DNA from: Xanthobacteraceae bacterium
Lineage (GTDB): Bacteria; Pseudomonadota; Alphaproteobacteria; Rhizobiales; Xanthobacteraceae
Direction of reading: 5' to 3'
Length of the DNA stretch: 9,041 bases
Assembly: GCA_030037185.1 (NCBI GenBank)
Contig: JASHRR010000446.1
Coordinates: forward strand, 1 to 9,041
Shown: in pieces, positions 1 through 5,368 of the stretch
Layout of the letters: each line of letters opens with the position of its first letter
How positions within the stretch are numbered: position 1 is the stretch's first letter
Notes under the pieces: generated by a model
Told to the model about the DNA's origin: nothing
Databases searched by the model: none
Seen by the model: the letters and a program-made list of their open reading frames with translations, nothing else
Program-made: the position numbers and the translations under genes

Positions 1-1
1 G

Positions 2-319
2 GCCGCCGGCAAATATCAGCTGGGATTCGACATCGACAGGCTCAGGACGCTGACCCTCGTCACACTGCTGTTCAACGGCCAGGCAGTCTTCTATGTTGTG
101 CGCGAGCGTCGGCGCCTGTGGTCCTCCTGGCCGAGCCCCATCGTGATCGCATCTTCCATTGCAGATCTGGCGATCATTCCGACCATGGCCGTGAACGGCA
201 TCCTGATGGCGCCGTTGCCGATACCGGTCGTGCTGGGGGCGTTCGCGGCATCCCTGGCGCTGGCGCTGATGCTCGACCAAGTGAAGGTCGCAGTCTTCGG
301 CTGGCTCAGGATGGTTTAG
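2..319 (+). CDS. Proton-efflux P-type ATPase, C-terminal end (5' partial)
   Basis: The reading frame is open from base 2 and ends at TAG 317-319, giving about 105 residues of a longer protein. They match the last membrane part of bacterial plasma-membrane-type H+-ATPases (P-type ATPase, P3A class). The stretch FNGQAVFYVVRERR is the typical loop after a late transmembrane helix. It is followed by hydrophobic helices (IVIASSIADLAIIPTMAV; then a long segment around PIPVVLGAFAASLALAL) and a short charged cytoplasmic tail ending VFGWLRMV. The family couples ATP hydrolysis to proton export across the cytoplasmic membrane. The phosphorylation motif DKTGT, the nucleotide-binding domain and the start lie upstream of the window. 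The family call rests on the C-terminal pattern only; another P-type ATPase subgroup is possible but less likely. Confidence 0.82.
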   Translation, partial: AAGKYQLGFDIDRLRTLTLVTLLFNGQAVFYVVRERRRLWSSWPSPIVIASSIADLAIIPTMAVNGILMAPLPIPVVLGAFAASLALALMLDQVKVAVFGWLRMV

Positions 320-575
320 AGTTTCGGGACATTGGCCCGGGACTTGCGCGCACCGGCTCTGTGAGTGGCTCGGGGTAAATTTCCGGGGTCGACTCGGCAA
401 ATACACCCGTGGTGCTCCATCGCCACCGATGCAGCCCGGACAGCTACCGTTCCGCGCGGATCCCCATGACGGCAGAGTCGAGCCGGATGGAGCAGAAGTT
501 TGACGGCATCGCCACAAAGCCACATCGATCGCTGTATCGCGGCTAAGATAATTTTGGCTCGCCCCGGGAGTTCGA
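320..575. other. Convergent intergenic region
   Basis: These 256 bases separate the ends of two convergent genes, the ATPase (plus) and the hydrolase/OsmC fusion (minus). Short open frames here have no recognisable content. I found no hairpin with a T-run strong enough to call an intrinsic terminator for either gene. Confidence 0.4.
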
Positions 576-1808
576 TTACTCCACCGCGACGCGCGTGACA
601 ACGGCCGAGCCTGACTCGAGGGTGCGGTGCACGGGGCACTTTTCCGCGATTTCCACGATTTTGGCTGCGACCCCCGTATCGATCTCACCCTCGATCCGGA
701 TGACGCGCTCAAAACGATCGATCTTCGCGCTGCGTGCTTGCGTAACTGCGCTGCAATCCGCACAGTGATCGGCAGCGACCTTGCCGTGGCGCACTTCGAC
801 CGCTACGCGGCCGAGCGCGAGGTTCTTATGCTCGGCATAGACCCGCAATGTCATCGCTGTGCAGGCGCCGAGGGCAATCGAAAGATAGTCGTAGGGATTA
901 GGGCCGGTGTCGAGACCGCCAGCCGCAGTGGGCTCGTCGGCGATGAGCCTGTGCCGGCCGGCAACAATCAGGTTCTGGAATTTCCCTTCGCCGGTCTCGC
1001 GGACCATGACGTGCTCGGCTTCTGCAATTTCTGCGCGAGCCTCCGGTATGTAGCGCGCGGCCCATGCGGCAATTACACCTGCGGCATATAAGGCATCTTT
1101 TGGTCGAGACAGCAAGTGGTCGGCATCGTCGAGCGAGATGAAACTCTTGGGGTGCCTTGCCGAAAGAAAGATGCGCGAGGCATTCTCGATTCCGACCACC
1201 TCGTCGCGAGGAGCATGCAGTACGAGTAGCGCCTTTCCGAGCGAGCTGATCTTCTCGTCTAGCCGCTGCATCTCGGCGTCCTCGACGAATGAGCGCCGGA
1301 TACGGAAGAACCGCCCGCCCAACTTGACCTCGGCCTCCCCTTCGGACCTGATCCGATCGAGCGAGCCGCCGAGCTGCCGGAACACGTGCGCCACATCGGC
1401 CGGCGCGTTGATCGTGACTACGGCCTTAGCCTCGGGAATACGCTCGGCGGCGGCCAGTACGGCGGCTCCGCCGAGCGAGTGGCCGATGAGTATGACCGGC
1501 GCCTCGTAGTTGCTCCGCAGATAGTCAGCGGCGCGGATGATATCCTCGACGTTTGAGGAGAAGTCGGTATTAGCGAAGTCGCCCTGCGATGAGCCGAGGC
1601 CGGTGAAGTCGAAGCGAAGCACGGCCACCCCTGCGTTCGCGAGCGCGCTCGCAATGCGTCGGGCAGCGAGTATGTCCTTCGTGCAGCTGAAGCAGTGCGC
1701 GAACAGGGCGAAGGCCCGCACCGGGCTATGGGGAAGCTCGAGCCGTGCTGCCAGCTCGTCGCCGTTACTGCCGGAGAATGTCGCTCGGATGACAGATGGT
1801 GCGTTCAT
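576..1808 (-). CDS. Bifunctional alpha/beta hydrolase / OsmC-family protein
   Basis: A 410-residue fusion. Residues about 1-255 form an alpha/beta-hydrolase domain with nucleophile elbow GHSLGG (Ser111), a likely acid Asp202 (in APRDEVV) and His231 (in DADHLL), so the triad looks complete. Residues about 262-410 form an OsmC/Ohr-like domain with the two family cysteines, Cys316 (LGACTAMT) and Cys391 (EKCPVHRTL). In that family such cysteines reduce organic hydroperoxides. An extra HCADC pair (Cys349, Cys352) is also present, as in the OsmC subgroup found in these fusions. The hydrolase substrate is unknown; coupling of ester hydrolysis to thiol-peroxidase action is inference. No signal peptide is seen, so it is probably cytoplasmic. 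ATG 1808 is preceded by GAGGG six bases upstream, which supports this start. The gene is convergent with the ATPase and is followed by no partner on its strand. Confidence 0.9.
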   Translation of the reverse strand: MNAPSVIRATFSGSNGDELAARLELPHSPVRAFALFAHCFSCTKDILAARRIASALANAGVAVLRFDFTGLGSSQGDFANTDFSSNVEDIIRAADYLRSNYEAPVILIGHSLGGAAVLAAAERIPEAKAVVTINAPADVAHVFRQLGGSLDRIRSEGEAEVKLGGRFFRIRRSFVEDAEMQRLDEKISSLGKALLVLHAPRDEVVGIENASRIFLSARHPKSFISLDDADHLLSRPKDALYAAGVIAAWAARYIPEARAEIAEAEHVMVRETGEGKFQNLIVAGRHRLIADEPTAAGGLDTGPNPYDYLSIALGACTAMTLRVYAEHKNLALGRVAVEVRHGKVAADHCADCSAVTQARSAKIDRFERVIRIEGEIDTGVAAKIVEIAEKCPVHRTLESGSAVVTRVAVE

Positions 1809-1875
1809 GGCTCGCCCTCGTTTGCGCCACGGAAGTCAGTTTCGAGGTACTCTCAATGAAGCCAACAATTTGGTA

Positions 1876-1890
1876 AGGATTTGCAATCCT
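1876..1890. repeat. Short inverted repeat upstream of the hydrolase/OsmC gene
   Basis: AGGATT-TGC-AATCCT is a perfect 6-base inverted repeat with a 3-base centre, about 70 bases upstream of the ATG at 1808 on the minus strand. Its position fits an operator for the hydrolase/OsmC gene. I cannot assign it to a regulator: it does not match the FNR/FixK sites found elsewhere in the window, nor the OhrR operator as I know it. It may be chance. Confidence 0.25.
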
Positions 1891-2023
1891 GCCCGCCGCT
1901 TAGCCTACACAAGGCGGCCAGAAATTGTGCGCGCCACGACTGGCACCGGATAGCTTCGCAGCGGCTCGACCCCCTCCTACTCACGAGGCGTAATTCAAGT
2001 CGCTGACTCAAGCTTGCAGGTGC

Positions 2024-2239
2024 TCAGTCTGCCGGAGCTGGTGATGCCCCTCGTGGCGTCGCTTCGCGCGCCCGCTCCAGACGACACTTGGCATATTCTG
2101 GGGTGTCCCGCTTGAACCCCAGTTGCTCACATTTCTTGTTATGTGCGGCCAATGGCTTCGTGGATTTGTCCCCAGGGGAACAGCCGGAGAGCAGAACACT
2201 CGGCACAGCCACGATGGCAATGACGATGGTCAGGCGCAC
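2024..2239 (-). CDS. Small lipoprotein with paired cysteines
   Basis: With the GTG start at 2239 the product is 71 residues. It has a short basic start (VRL), a hydrophobic run (TIVIAIVAVPSVL) and the lipobox LSGC with Cys20, a clear signal for lipid attachment by signal peptidase II. The mature part carries a pair of cysteines in the spacing KCEQLGFKRDTPEYAKCRLE. This C-x-x-x-GF-...-T-x-x-x-A-x-C pattern recurs in small lipoproteins of Proteobacteria of unknown function. GGAG lies seven bases upstream of the GTG. The frame is open further upstream to an ATG at 2386, preceded by a very strong AGGAGG. From that start the lipobox would sit at residue 69, too deep for a normal signal peptide, so I prefer GTG 2239. 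Function is not known; it is probably anchored in the cell envelope. Confidence 0.72.
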   Translation of the reverse strand: MRLTIVIAIVAVPSVLLSGCSPGDKSTKPLAAHNKKCEQLGFKRDTPEYAKCRLERAREATPRGASPAPAD

Positions 2240-2568
2240 GGGAATCTCCGCTTTGGCTCCTGTCCGACTGGAATGCTGACGGTCGGCCGATACGGAGCCG
2301 GCGCCTAACATATGCACGCGGAGCAGAAATTCAATCGACCGGCTCCGGCCGCCCTGGTCGCTCCCCGAGCACGGGCAATTCTCCATGGGCTTCCTCCTAC
2401 GGGCTCTGCGTCGCAGTTGGTGGTCCCATCATTCGATGTGATACTTTGTTCAGCAACAGAGCGGGGAAAATTTGGGTATTTGCCCGGGGTATGAGGGCCG
2501 TGAGCTGCAGGCGATGTTCGCCGACATCGTCGTGGGTCGCATGGGAGCCGCTGAGGTAATGCCTAAAT
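2240..2568. other. Non-coding or uncertain stretch upstream of the lipoprotein gene
   Basis: No convincing gene. On the minus strand, 2240-2386 is an in-frame extension of the lipoprotein gene, beginning at an ATG with a strong Shine-Dalgarno (AGGAGG, six-base spacer). Further upstream on the minus strand TTGCTG and AATGAT are separated by 17 bases (about 2435-2460) and could be a weak sigma-70 promoter. Other open frames here lack protein-like composition. Confidence 0.35.
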
Positions 2569-2582
2569 TTGATGAATATCAA
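2569..2582 (+). promoter_or_regulatory. FNR/FixK-type operator, perfect palindromic arms
   Basis: TTGATGAATATCAA matches the FNR/FixK consensus TTGAT-N4-ATCAA at all ten defined positions, and one flanking T/A pair extends the symmetry. CRP/FNR-family activators with this specificity (FNR, FixK, FnrN, Anr) turn on low-oxygen respiration genes. Oriented to the right, its centre is 41.5 bases from position 2617, with TATAAC where the -10 should be. To the left the corresponding hexamer is a poor TCCCAT. The next gene to the right is the first cytochrome c at 2812. Recognition is by sequence only; which family member binds is not determined. Confidence 0.8.
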
Positions 2583-2604
2583 AGCCAAGTTCCACTTACT
2601 TTTC

Positions 2605-2617
2605 TATAACCACCATA
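2605..2617 (+). promoter_or_regulatory. -10 element and predicted start of the box-dependent promoter
   Basis: TATAAC (2605-2610) matches TATAAT at five of six positions and lies at -12 to -7 if transcription starts at A2617. That start is exactly 41.5 bases from the centre of the FNR/FixK box, the class II activator arrangement. No -35 box is needed in this class. The predicted transcript has about 195 untranslated bases before the cytochrome ATG at 2812. Confidence 0.6.
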
Positions 2618-2693
2618 GCCGGTCACACGAGGGAGGAACCGGCTGGGGCGGCCTGACCCACAGGTTCCTGCTGCGATTTGGGCCGCCCTATTT
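2617..2693 (+). ncRNA. Structured leader or candidate small RNA
   Basis: Starting at the predicted transcription start, AGCCGGT (2617-2623) can pair with ACCGGCT (2638-2644). GGGCGGCC (2646-2653) pairs perfectly with GGCCGCCC (2681-2688), and the stem can be extended on both sides with A-U and G-U pairs. The stem ends in TATTTAA, a weak terminator-like tail. AGGAACC (2634-2640) can instead pair with GGTTCCT (2663-2669). That helix shares bases with the first hairpin and crosses the second stem, so the two folds exclude each other. It could be an attenuating 5' leader of the cytochrome pair, a separate RNA of about 75 bases, or simply GC-rich noise. No known RNA family is recognised. Confidence 0.35.
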
Positions 2694-2811
2694 AACGGTG
2701 CGCGGAGTGTTAAGGCCTGGTTTAGATGCTGGCGGTTGCCGTGCAGGGTTATGACGTTGCGCTGCAGCTTCGACCGGTTTGCGCTTTTTAAAATGAGCAA
2801 TGGAGCCACAC

Positions 2812-3135
2812 ATGAAAACAGGTCTCACCCTTCTCGTTGCGCTCGCGATTGCCGGGCTTCTGCATGCCAGTCCAGTCCTTGCCCAGGATGCCGATATCGG
2901 GCATGGGCGCGAGATCGCGCGGACAATTTGCGCGGCCTGCCATGTCGTAGCCAAGGGTCAATTAATATCGCCCAATAGCGAAGCGCCACCGTTTCCCATG
3001 CTGGCTGCCACTCCGGGCATGACTACCATCGCATTGACCGCCGCGTTACTGACCTCACATCGGCAAATGCCCAATATCATCCTGCAATCGGATGAGCGAG
3101 AAGATGTGATCGCCTACATTCTCACCTTGAAATAG
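2812..3135 (+). CDS. Small monohaem cytochrome c (first of tandem pair)
   Basis: A 107-residue protein with a signal peptide (MKTGL, then hydrophobic LLVALAIAGLL, cleavage likely after PVLA at about residue 24), so it is exported to the periplasm. The haem c attachment motif is CAACH at residues 40-44, giving covalent binding through Cys40 and Cys43 with His44 as axial ligand. The second ligand is probably Met86 in RQMPNIIL. The C-terminal helix ends VIAYILTLK, typical of class I cytochromes. The ATG at 2812 has GGAG six bases upstream; an in-frame ATG at 2800 overlaps that ribosome-binding site and is less likely. It should carry single electrons between membrane complexes and terminal acceptors; its partners are unknown. 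It is probably co-transcribed with the next gene (70-base gap), and an FNR/FixK box upstream suggests induction at low oxygen. Confidence 0.9.
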   Translation: MKTGLTLLVALAIAGLLHASPVLAQDADIGHGREIARTICAACHVVAKGQLISPNSEAPPFPMLAATPGMTTIALTAALLTSHRQMPNIILQSDEREDVIAYILTLK

Positions 3136-3205
3136 CGTTGTCGTCTGCAAAGGAGTCGTGAGTGGGCGCGATTTCTCCCACAAATCTTAAGCAAGAGGGG
3201 TCAAC

Positions 3206-3550
3206 GTGGGCAGGATTGGACTTTCCTTGGTGATCACCGTGGTTGCTGTGCTTTCCGCAGCCGCATTCGAAATCGTTGCCGCCGGCGTCGCCCGGTCCGC
3301 GCTGGCCGCCGATCCCTCGAACGGCATGCGGGTGGCGCAGCTGTGGTGCGCGACGTGCCATGTCGTCACCGTCAATCAGCGGCAGGCCAACGCCGATGCC
3401 CCGCCCTTCGAGGAGATCGCGAAGCGGCCAAATTTCAGCGAGCCGGGCCTCGTGACATTCCTGCTTGATCCTCATGCCAAGATGCCGAACATGAATTTAA
3501 CTCGCAGCGAGGCCAATGACATCGCCGCCTTCATCGGAACACTGCGTTAG
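3206..3550 (+). CDS. Small monohaem cytochrome c (second of tandem pair)
   Basis: A 114-residue protein starting at GTG 3206, with AGAGGGG five bases upstream. Residues 1-35 are a signal peptide with a long hydrophobic core (LVITVVAVLSAAA) and likely cleavage at SALA-A, so it acts in the periplasm. The haem motif is CATCH at 48-52. Met93 in KMPNMNL aligns with the presumed axial Met of the preceding cytochrome; Met96 is a less likely alternative. It shares with that neighbour the signatures CHVV, APPF and MPN and a similar C-terminal helix (IAAFIGTLR), so the two look like an old tandem duplication, now diverged. Seventy bases separate the genes and no promoter or terminator is obvious between them, so an operon is likely. 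A periplasmic electron-transfer role is inferred from the fold; no oxidase or dehydrogenase partner lies in the window. Confidence 0.9.
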   Translation: MGRIGLSLVITVVAVLSAAAFEIVAAGVARSALAADPSNGMRVAQLWCATCHVVTVNQRQANADAPPFEEIAKRPNFSEPGLVTFLLDPHAKMPNMNLTRSEANDIAAFIGTLR

Positions 3551-3700
3551 CTCCGGTGCTGCGCCTGGATGAATGTCTACTTTATTTCGTTGCTCGCCAC
3601 GCCGCCGCCGGGCGCTCTCCACCGTGGCGGTTCACATCGCCGAACGTCAAAGAGCAACCTATCTAAAGGGGAAGCCTGTCAGAGACCGAGCTGGACCTAA

Positions 3701-4018
3701 TCAACGTTCCTGGATCGACTTCAGATAGATCACGATGGCACCGACATCCTCACCGCTAAATTTGAATTCAGGCATATCTGGATGGCCAGAGATGATGCCC
3801 TCGCCCAGAGCTTCCTCCAGGGACTCGATCGGGTAGCGCTTGGAAAGCGCGCGAAACAACGGAGCGTGCGGATGCCGGCTCTCGCGGGCTCTGCCGATGG
3901 CATGGCAACGAGAGCAATTCCTTGCGAGAAGAGCCTCGCCGCGATGGAGGGTGGTTGTGTCCGCGGCAGCAGCGGATCCAAGGAAGGCAAGGGAGACACC
4001 GAGTTGCAACAGTCTCAT
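3701..4018 (-). CDS. Small monohaem cytochrome c, opposite strand
   Basis: A 105-residue protein from ATG 4018, which has AGGA seven bases upstream. A signal peptide (MRLLQLGVSLAFLGSAAAA, cleavage near residue 19) directs it to the periplasm. The haem motif is CSRCH at 35-39, and the likely axial Met82 lies in HPDMPEFKF. The C-terminal helix is VGAIVIYLKSI. It differs clearly from the tandem pair (longer basic loop after the haem, GEGIISGHPDMPEF motif), so it belongs to another cytochrome subgroup rather than being a third copy. The frame is open upstream to an ATG at 4108, but that would bury the signal peptide. It converges on the tandem cytochromes across 150 bases, where an imperfect stem (CGCCAC 3595-3600 with GTGGCG 3624-3629) is the only structure noted. 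No FNR/FixK box precedes it. Confidence 0.88.
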   Translation of the reverse strand: MRLLQLGVSLAFLGSAAAADTTTLHRGEALLARNCSRCHAIGRARESRHPHAPLFRALSKRYPIESLEEALGEGIISGHPDMPEFKFSGEDVGAIVIYLKSIQER

Positions 4019-4516
4019 GAGATTTTCCTGACTCAATGGTCCATCAATAACGATAATTTTGCTAATGGCTGGACCGGTGGAAACAGCCCATGATCTGAAA
4101 CAACTCACACACGAAAAAGAATGTGACCGCAGGCGACCGTCCTTCGGCTTTGTTCATCGTCGCGAACTCACACGATCGCGCCGGGTTGATCGAGGCCGGC
4201 GAGGTGAAACGATTTCTTGCCATCGATGCAATGGTGGCAATGGTTGCGATTGATTTGGTGGACATCGCGGGGCTCCATTGGGGCCGGCCCACCCCGGTCC
4301 GCTCGAAATGACGCGCGCTGATGCGCGCTTTATCGGCGGACCAGGCCTGCAACCTCGAATTTGGCGTCTGGATCAGACTGGCGGAAGTCCCGTACCGCCC
4401 GTAGTCGACAGCCCATCAGGACCGAAGCGCGCCCTCGAGGACAACGCGGCGCTAAATCTGACCTCGCCGAGATCGCCGGGTTTGATTGCATGCGCGAGGT
4501 GGGCTGCCGGATCACT
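4019..4516. other. Gene-poor stretch with one doubtful small ORF
   Basis: No gene I can support firmly. On the plus strand a GTG-started frame, 4123-4311, encodes 62 residues (GDRPSALFIVANSHD..., then a low-complexity AMVAMVAID run) with GC-rich third positions. The opposite strand is open in the register sharing the same third bases and reads an ATIATIA-like low-complexity peptide, so base composition cannot choose between them. Both come from the short imperfect repeat GCAATGGTGGCAATGGTTGCGATTG at about 4228. No known domain is seen in either. The stretch may be a remnant, a dispersed repeat or a small unrecognised gene. Confidence 0.3.
4313..4331 (+). terminator. Possible intrinsic terminator hairpin
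   Basis: GCGCGC-TGAT-GCGCGC (4313-4328) forms a six-pair all-GC stem with a four-base loop, followed by TTTATC. It begins two bases after the stop codon of the doubtful plus-strand frame 4123-4311. The short T-run makes it weak, and GCGCGC is common in GC-rich DNA. Confidence 0.3.
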
Positions 4517-4768
4517 TCATTGTTTCGTAGACGCCGCGATGACAAAGGCCAAAAAGCTTGCCCTGTTGTAACCGACGTTCTTTGCGCTACACCACGCGGT
4601 GAACTGCTGTGGATCGACGAATACCTTTCTGACGGCAATGCCCTTCCCGTTGAATATGTGGAAGCGCTTGTCGGCCGCGTCAAGCCATTCTTCGAAGGTG
4701 TCGAAGAGTTGCGGTTCGTCCATGACGAGGTGACGGATCGCCTCGTAGTCCTCGGGGTGCGGAACCAC
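4517..4768 (-). CDS. Hypothetical 83-aa protein
   Basis: A small, probably cytoplasmic protein starting at GTG 4768. It is acidic at the N-terminus (HPEDYEAI, DEPQLFDTFEEWLDAADKR), has a central charged strand-like part (GIAVRKVFVDPQQFTAWC) and ends in a hydrophobic helix (RASFLAFVIAAS). There is no signal peptide and no known catalytic motif. I do not recognise a named family; the FEEWL...VDPxxFxxWC pattern resembles short unnamed proteins of Bradyrhizobium-type genomes. The antisense frame 4361-4774 is also open, but third positions on this strand are somewhat richer in GC and the composition is more protein-like. No Shine-Dalgarno precedes the GTG, and TGCTAGAAT (an extended -10) lies 15 bases before it. 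It follows the zinc-ribbon gene by 92 bases on the same strand, so both promoter-driven and operon expression are possible. Confidence 0.65.
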   Translation of the reverse strand: MVPHPEDYEAIRHLVMDEPQLFDTFEEWLDAADKRFHIFNGKGIAVRKVFVDPQQFTAWCSAKNVGYNRASFLAFVIAASTKQ

Positions 4769-4780
4769 GGTTGAGGTATG

Positions 4781-4792
4781 GGCATTCTAGCA
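4781..4792 (-). promoter_or_regulatory. Possible extended -10 promoter for the 83-aa gene
   Basis: On the minus strand TGC-TAGAAT (hexamer at 4789-4784) matches an extended -10, five of six bases to TATAAT. The predicted start is near 4777, only about nine bases before the GTG at 4768. The -35 region (TGAGCA) is weak. This would explain the missing Shine-Dalgarno by a very short leader. Confidence 0.3.
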
Positions 4793-4860
4793 CGATAAAT
4801 CTCGTCTGCTCAGGGCTAAACAAATCTTCCCTAGAGGGGACTGCGGGCGGCCTGTTTGAT

Positions 4861-5088
4861 TCATCCATGTTGCAATTGGCCGCCTTCGTCTTGGTTAGCT
4901 CCGTCCGCCGGCCCTTCGTTTGGTGGGGTGGTCCAACTTACAGGCTCGGTCATTGAAAACCCGCACGGCTTGCATTTGAACACGTTCAGGTGCTCGCCAA
5001 AGACGCGCCTAATTGTGTGCAGCAAAATCATCGGCCGTCCGCAGACCGGGCAAATGACCTCATTCGTTAATGTGAGAGTTTTGTTCAT
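4861..5088 (-). CDS. Small two-CxxC zinc-ribbon-like protein
   Basis: A 75-residue protein starting at ATG 5088. It contains CPVCG (Cys13, Cys16) and CKPCG (Cys39, Cys42) separated by about 22 residues. This is the classic layout of a zinc ribbon or other four-cysteine metal site. The spacer has strand-like hydrophobic segments (MILLHTI, HLNVFKC), and the tail from residue 51 is polar and probably disordered. No signal peptide, so it is cytoplasmic. Short proteins of this kind are common in Bradyrhizobium-like genomes without an assigned role; zinc binding is inferred from the cysteines. The frame is open further upstream to 5202, but that extension would run through an FNR/FixK box, so ATG 5088 is preferred. 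No Shine-Dalgarno is present, consistent with predicted transcription from the ATG itself. Low-oxygen induction is likely if the box works. Confidence 0.72.
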   Translation of the reverse strand: MNKTLTLTNEVICPVCGRPMILLHTIRRVFGEHLNVFKCKPCGFSMTEPVSWTTPPNEGPADGANQDEGGQLQHG

Positions 5089-5094
5089 TACGTA

Positions 5095-5100
5095 CTTATG
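5095..5100 (-). promoter_or_regulatory. -10 element of the zinc-ribbon gene promoter
   Basis: On the minus strand CATAAG occupies -12 to -7 if transcription starts at A5088, matching the central four bases of TATAAT. Together with the box centred at -41.5 it forms a class II FNR-type promoter whose start coincides with the first base of the ATG. Confidence 0.5.
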
Positions 5101-5122
5101 GACGCAATTACGGACGCCTACC

Positions 5123-5136
5123 TTGAGGCGGATCAA
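5123..5136 (-). promoter_or_regulatory. FNR/FixK-type operator upstream of the zinc-ribbon gene
   Basis: TTGATCCGCCTCAA on the minus strand (TTGAGGCGGATCAA on plus) matches TTGAT-N4-ATCAA at nine of ten positions and TTGA-N6-TCAA fully. Its centre lies between 5129 and 5130, exactly 41.5 bases upstream of A5088. Towards the plus strand there is no -10 at the matching distance, so it is assigned to the minus-strand gene. Confidence 0.72.
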
Positions 5137-5368
5137 CCTACGTCGGTTTCCCGGAATCGGTCGCACCACGGGCCGGTGCTCGCTCAGCCTGCACGACAGC
5201 ATCGCGGCGCGAGGTTCGGAGAGGATTTAGATTCTGGAATGAGTGGCCGCTCTTGGAGTCCGTGAGCGCCAGGTCCTTGATGGCTGCCTAAGATGCAGGC
5301 GACAAGCCTCTCCGATCGCAAACCGGTAGGTGCCGGCTACCCGCACCTATCAATCCCTGTTGTCAGAC

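Noticed and set aside
627..1091. 154-residue plus-strand frame within the hydrolase/OsmC gene
   Set aside because: Antisense to a well-supported gene with complete catalytic motifs; no recognisable domain.
2397..2588. 63-residue minus-strand frame upstream of the lipoprotein gene
   Set aside because: No ribosome-binding site or domain, and its 5' end overlaps the FNR/FixK box.
3595..3629. Stem CGCCAC/GTGGCG between convergent cytochrome genes as a terminator
   Set aside because: Only six pairs with a 23-base loop and no T-run on either strand.
4019..4050. Half-palindrome TTGATGGACCATTGA upstream of the third cytochrome as an FNR/FixK site
   Set aside because: Only the left arm matches; the right arm lacks TCAA at the required spacing.
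4361..4774. Plus-strand 137-residue open frame antisense to the 83-aa gene
   Set aside because: The end of it looks fairly protein-like, but the first third is Arg/Ser-rich without structure. Third-position GC over 4601-4768 is slightly higher for the minus strand, whose product also has a better domain-like layout.
4976..4989. TTGAACACGTTCAG, a near FNR/FixK-like palindrome
   Set aside because: It lies inside the coding sequence of the zinc-ribbon gene and misses the last consensus position; no start site or gene is suitably placed.
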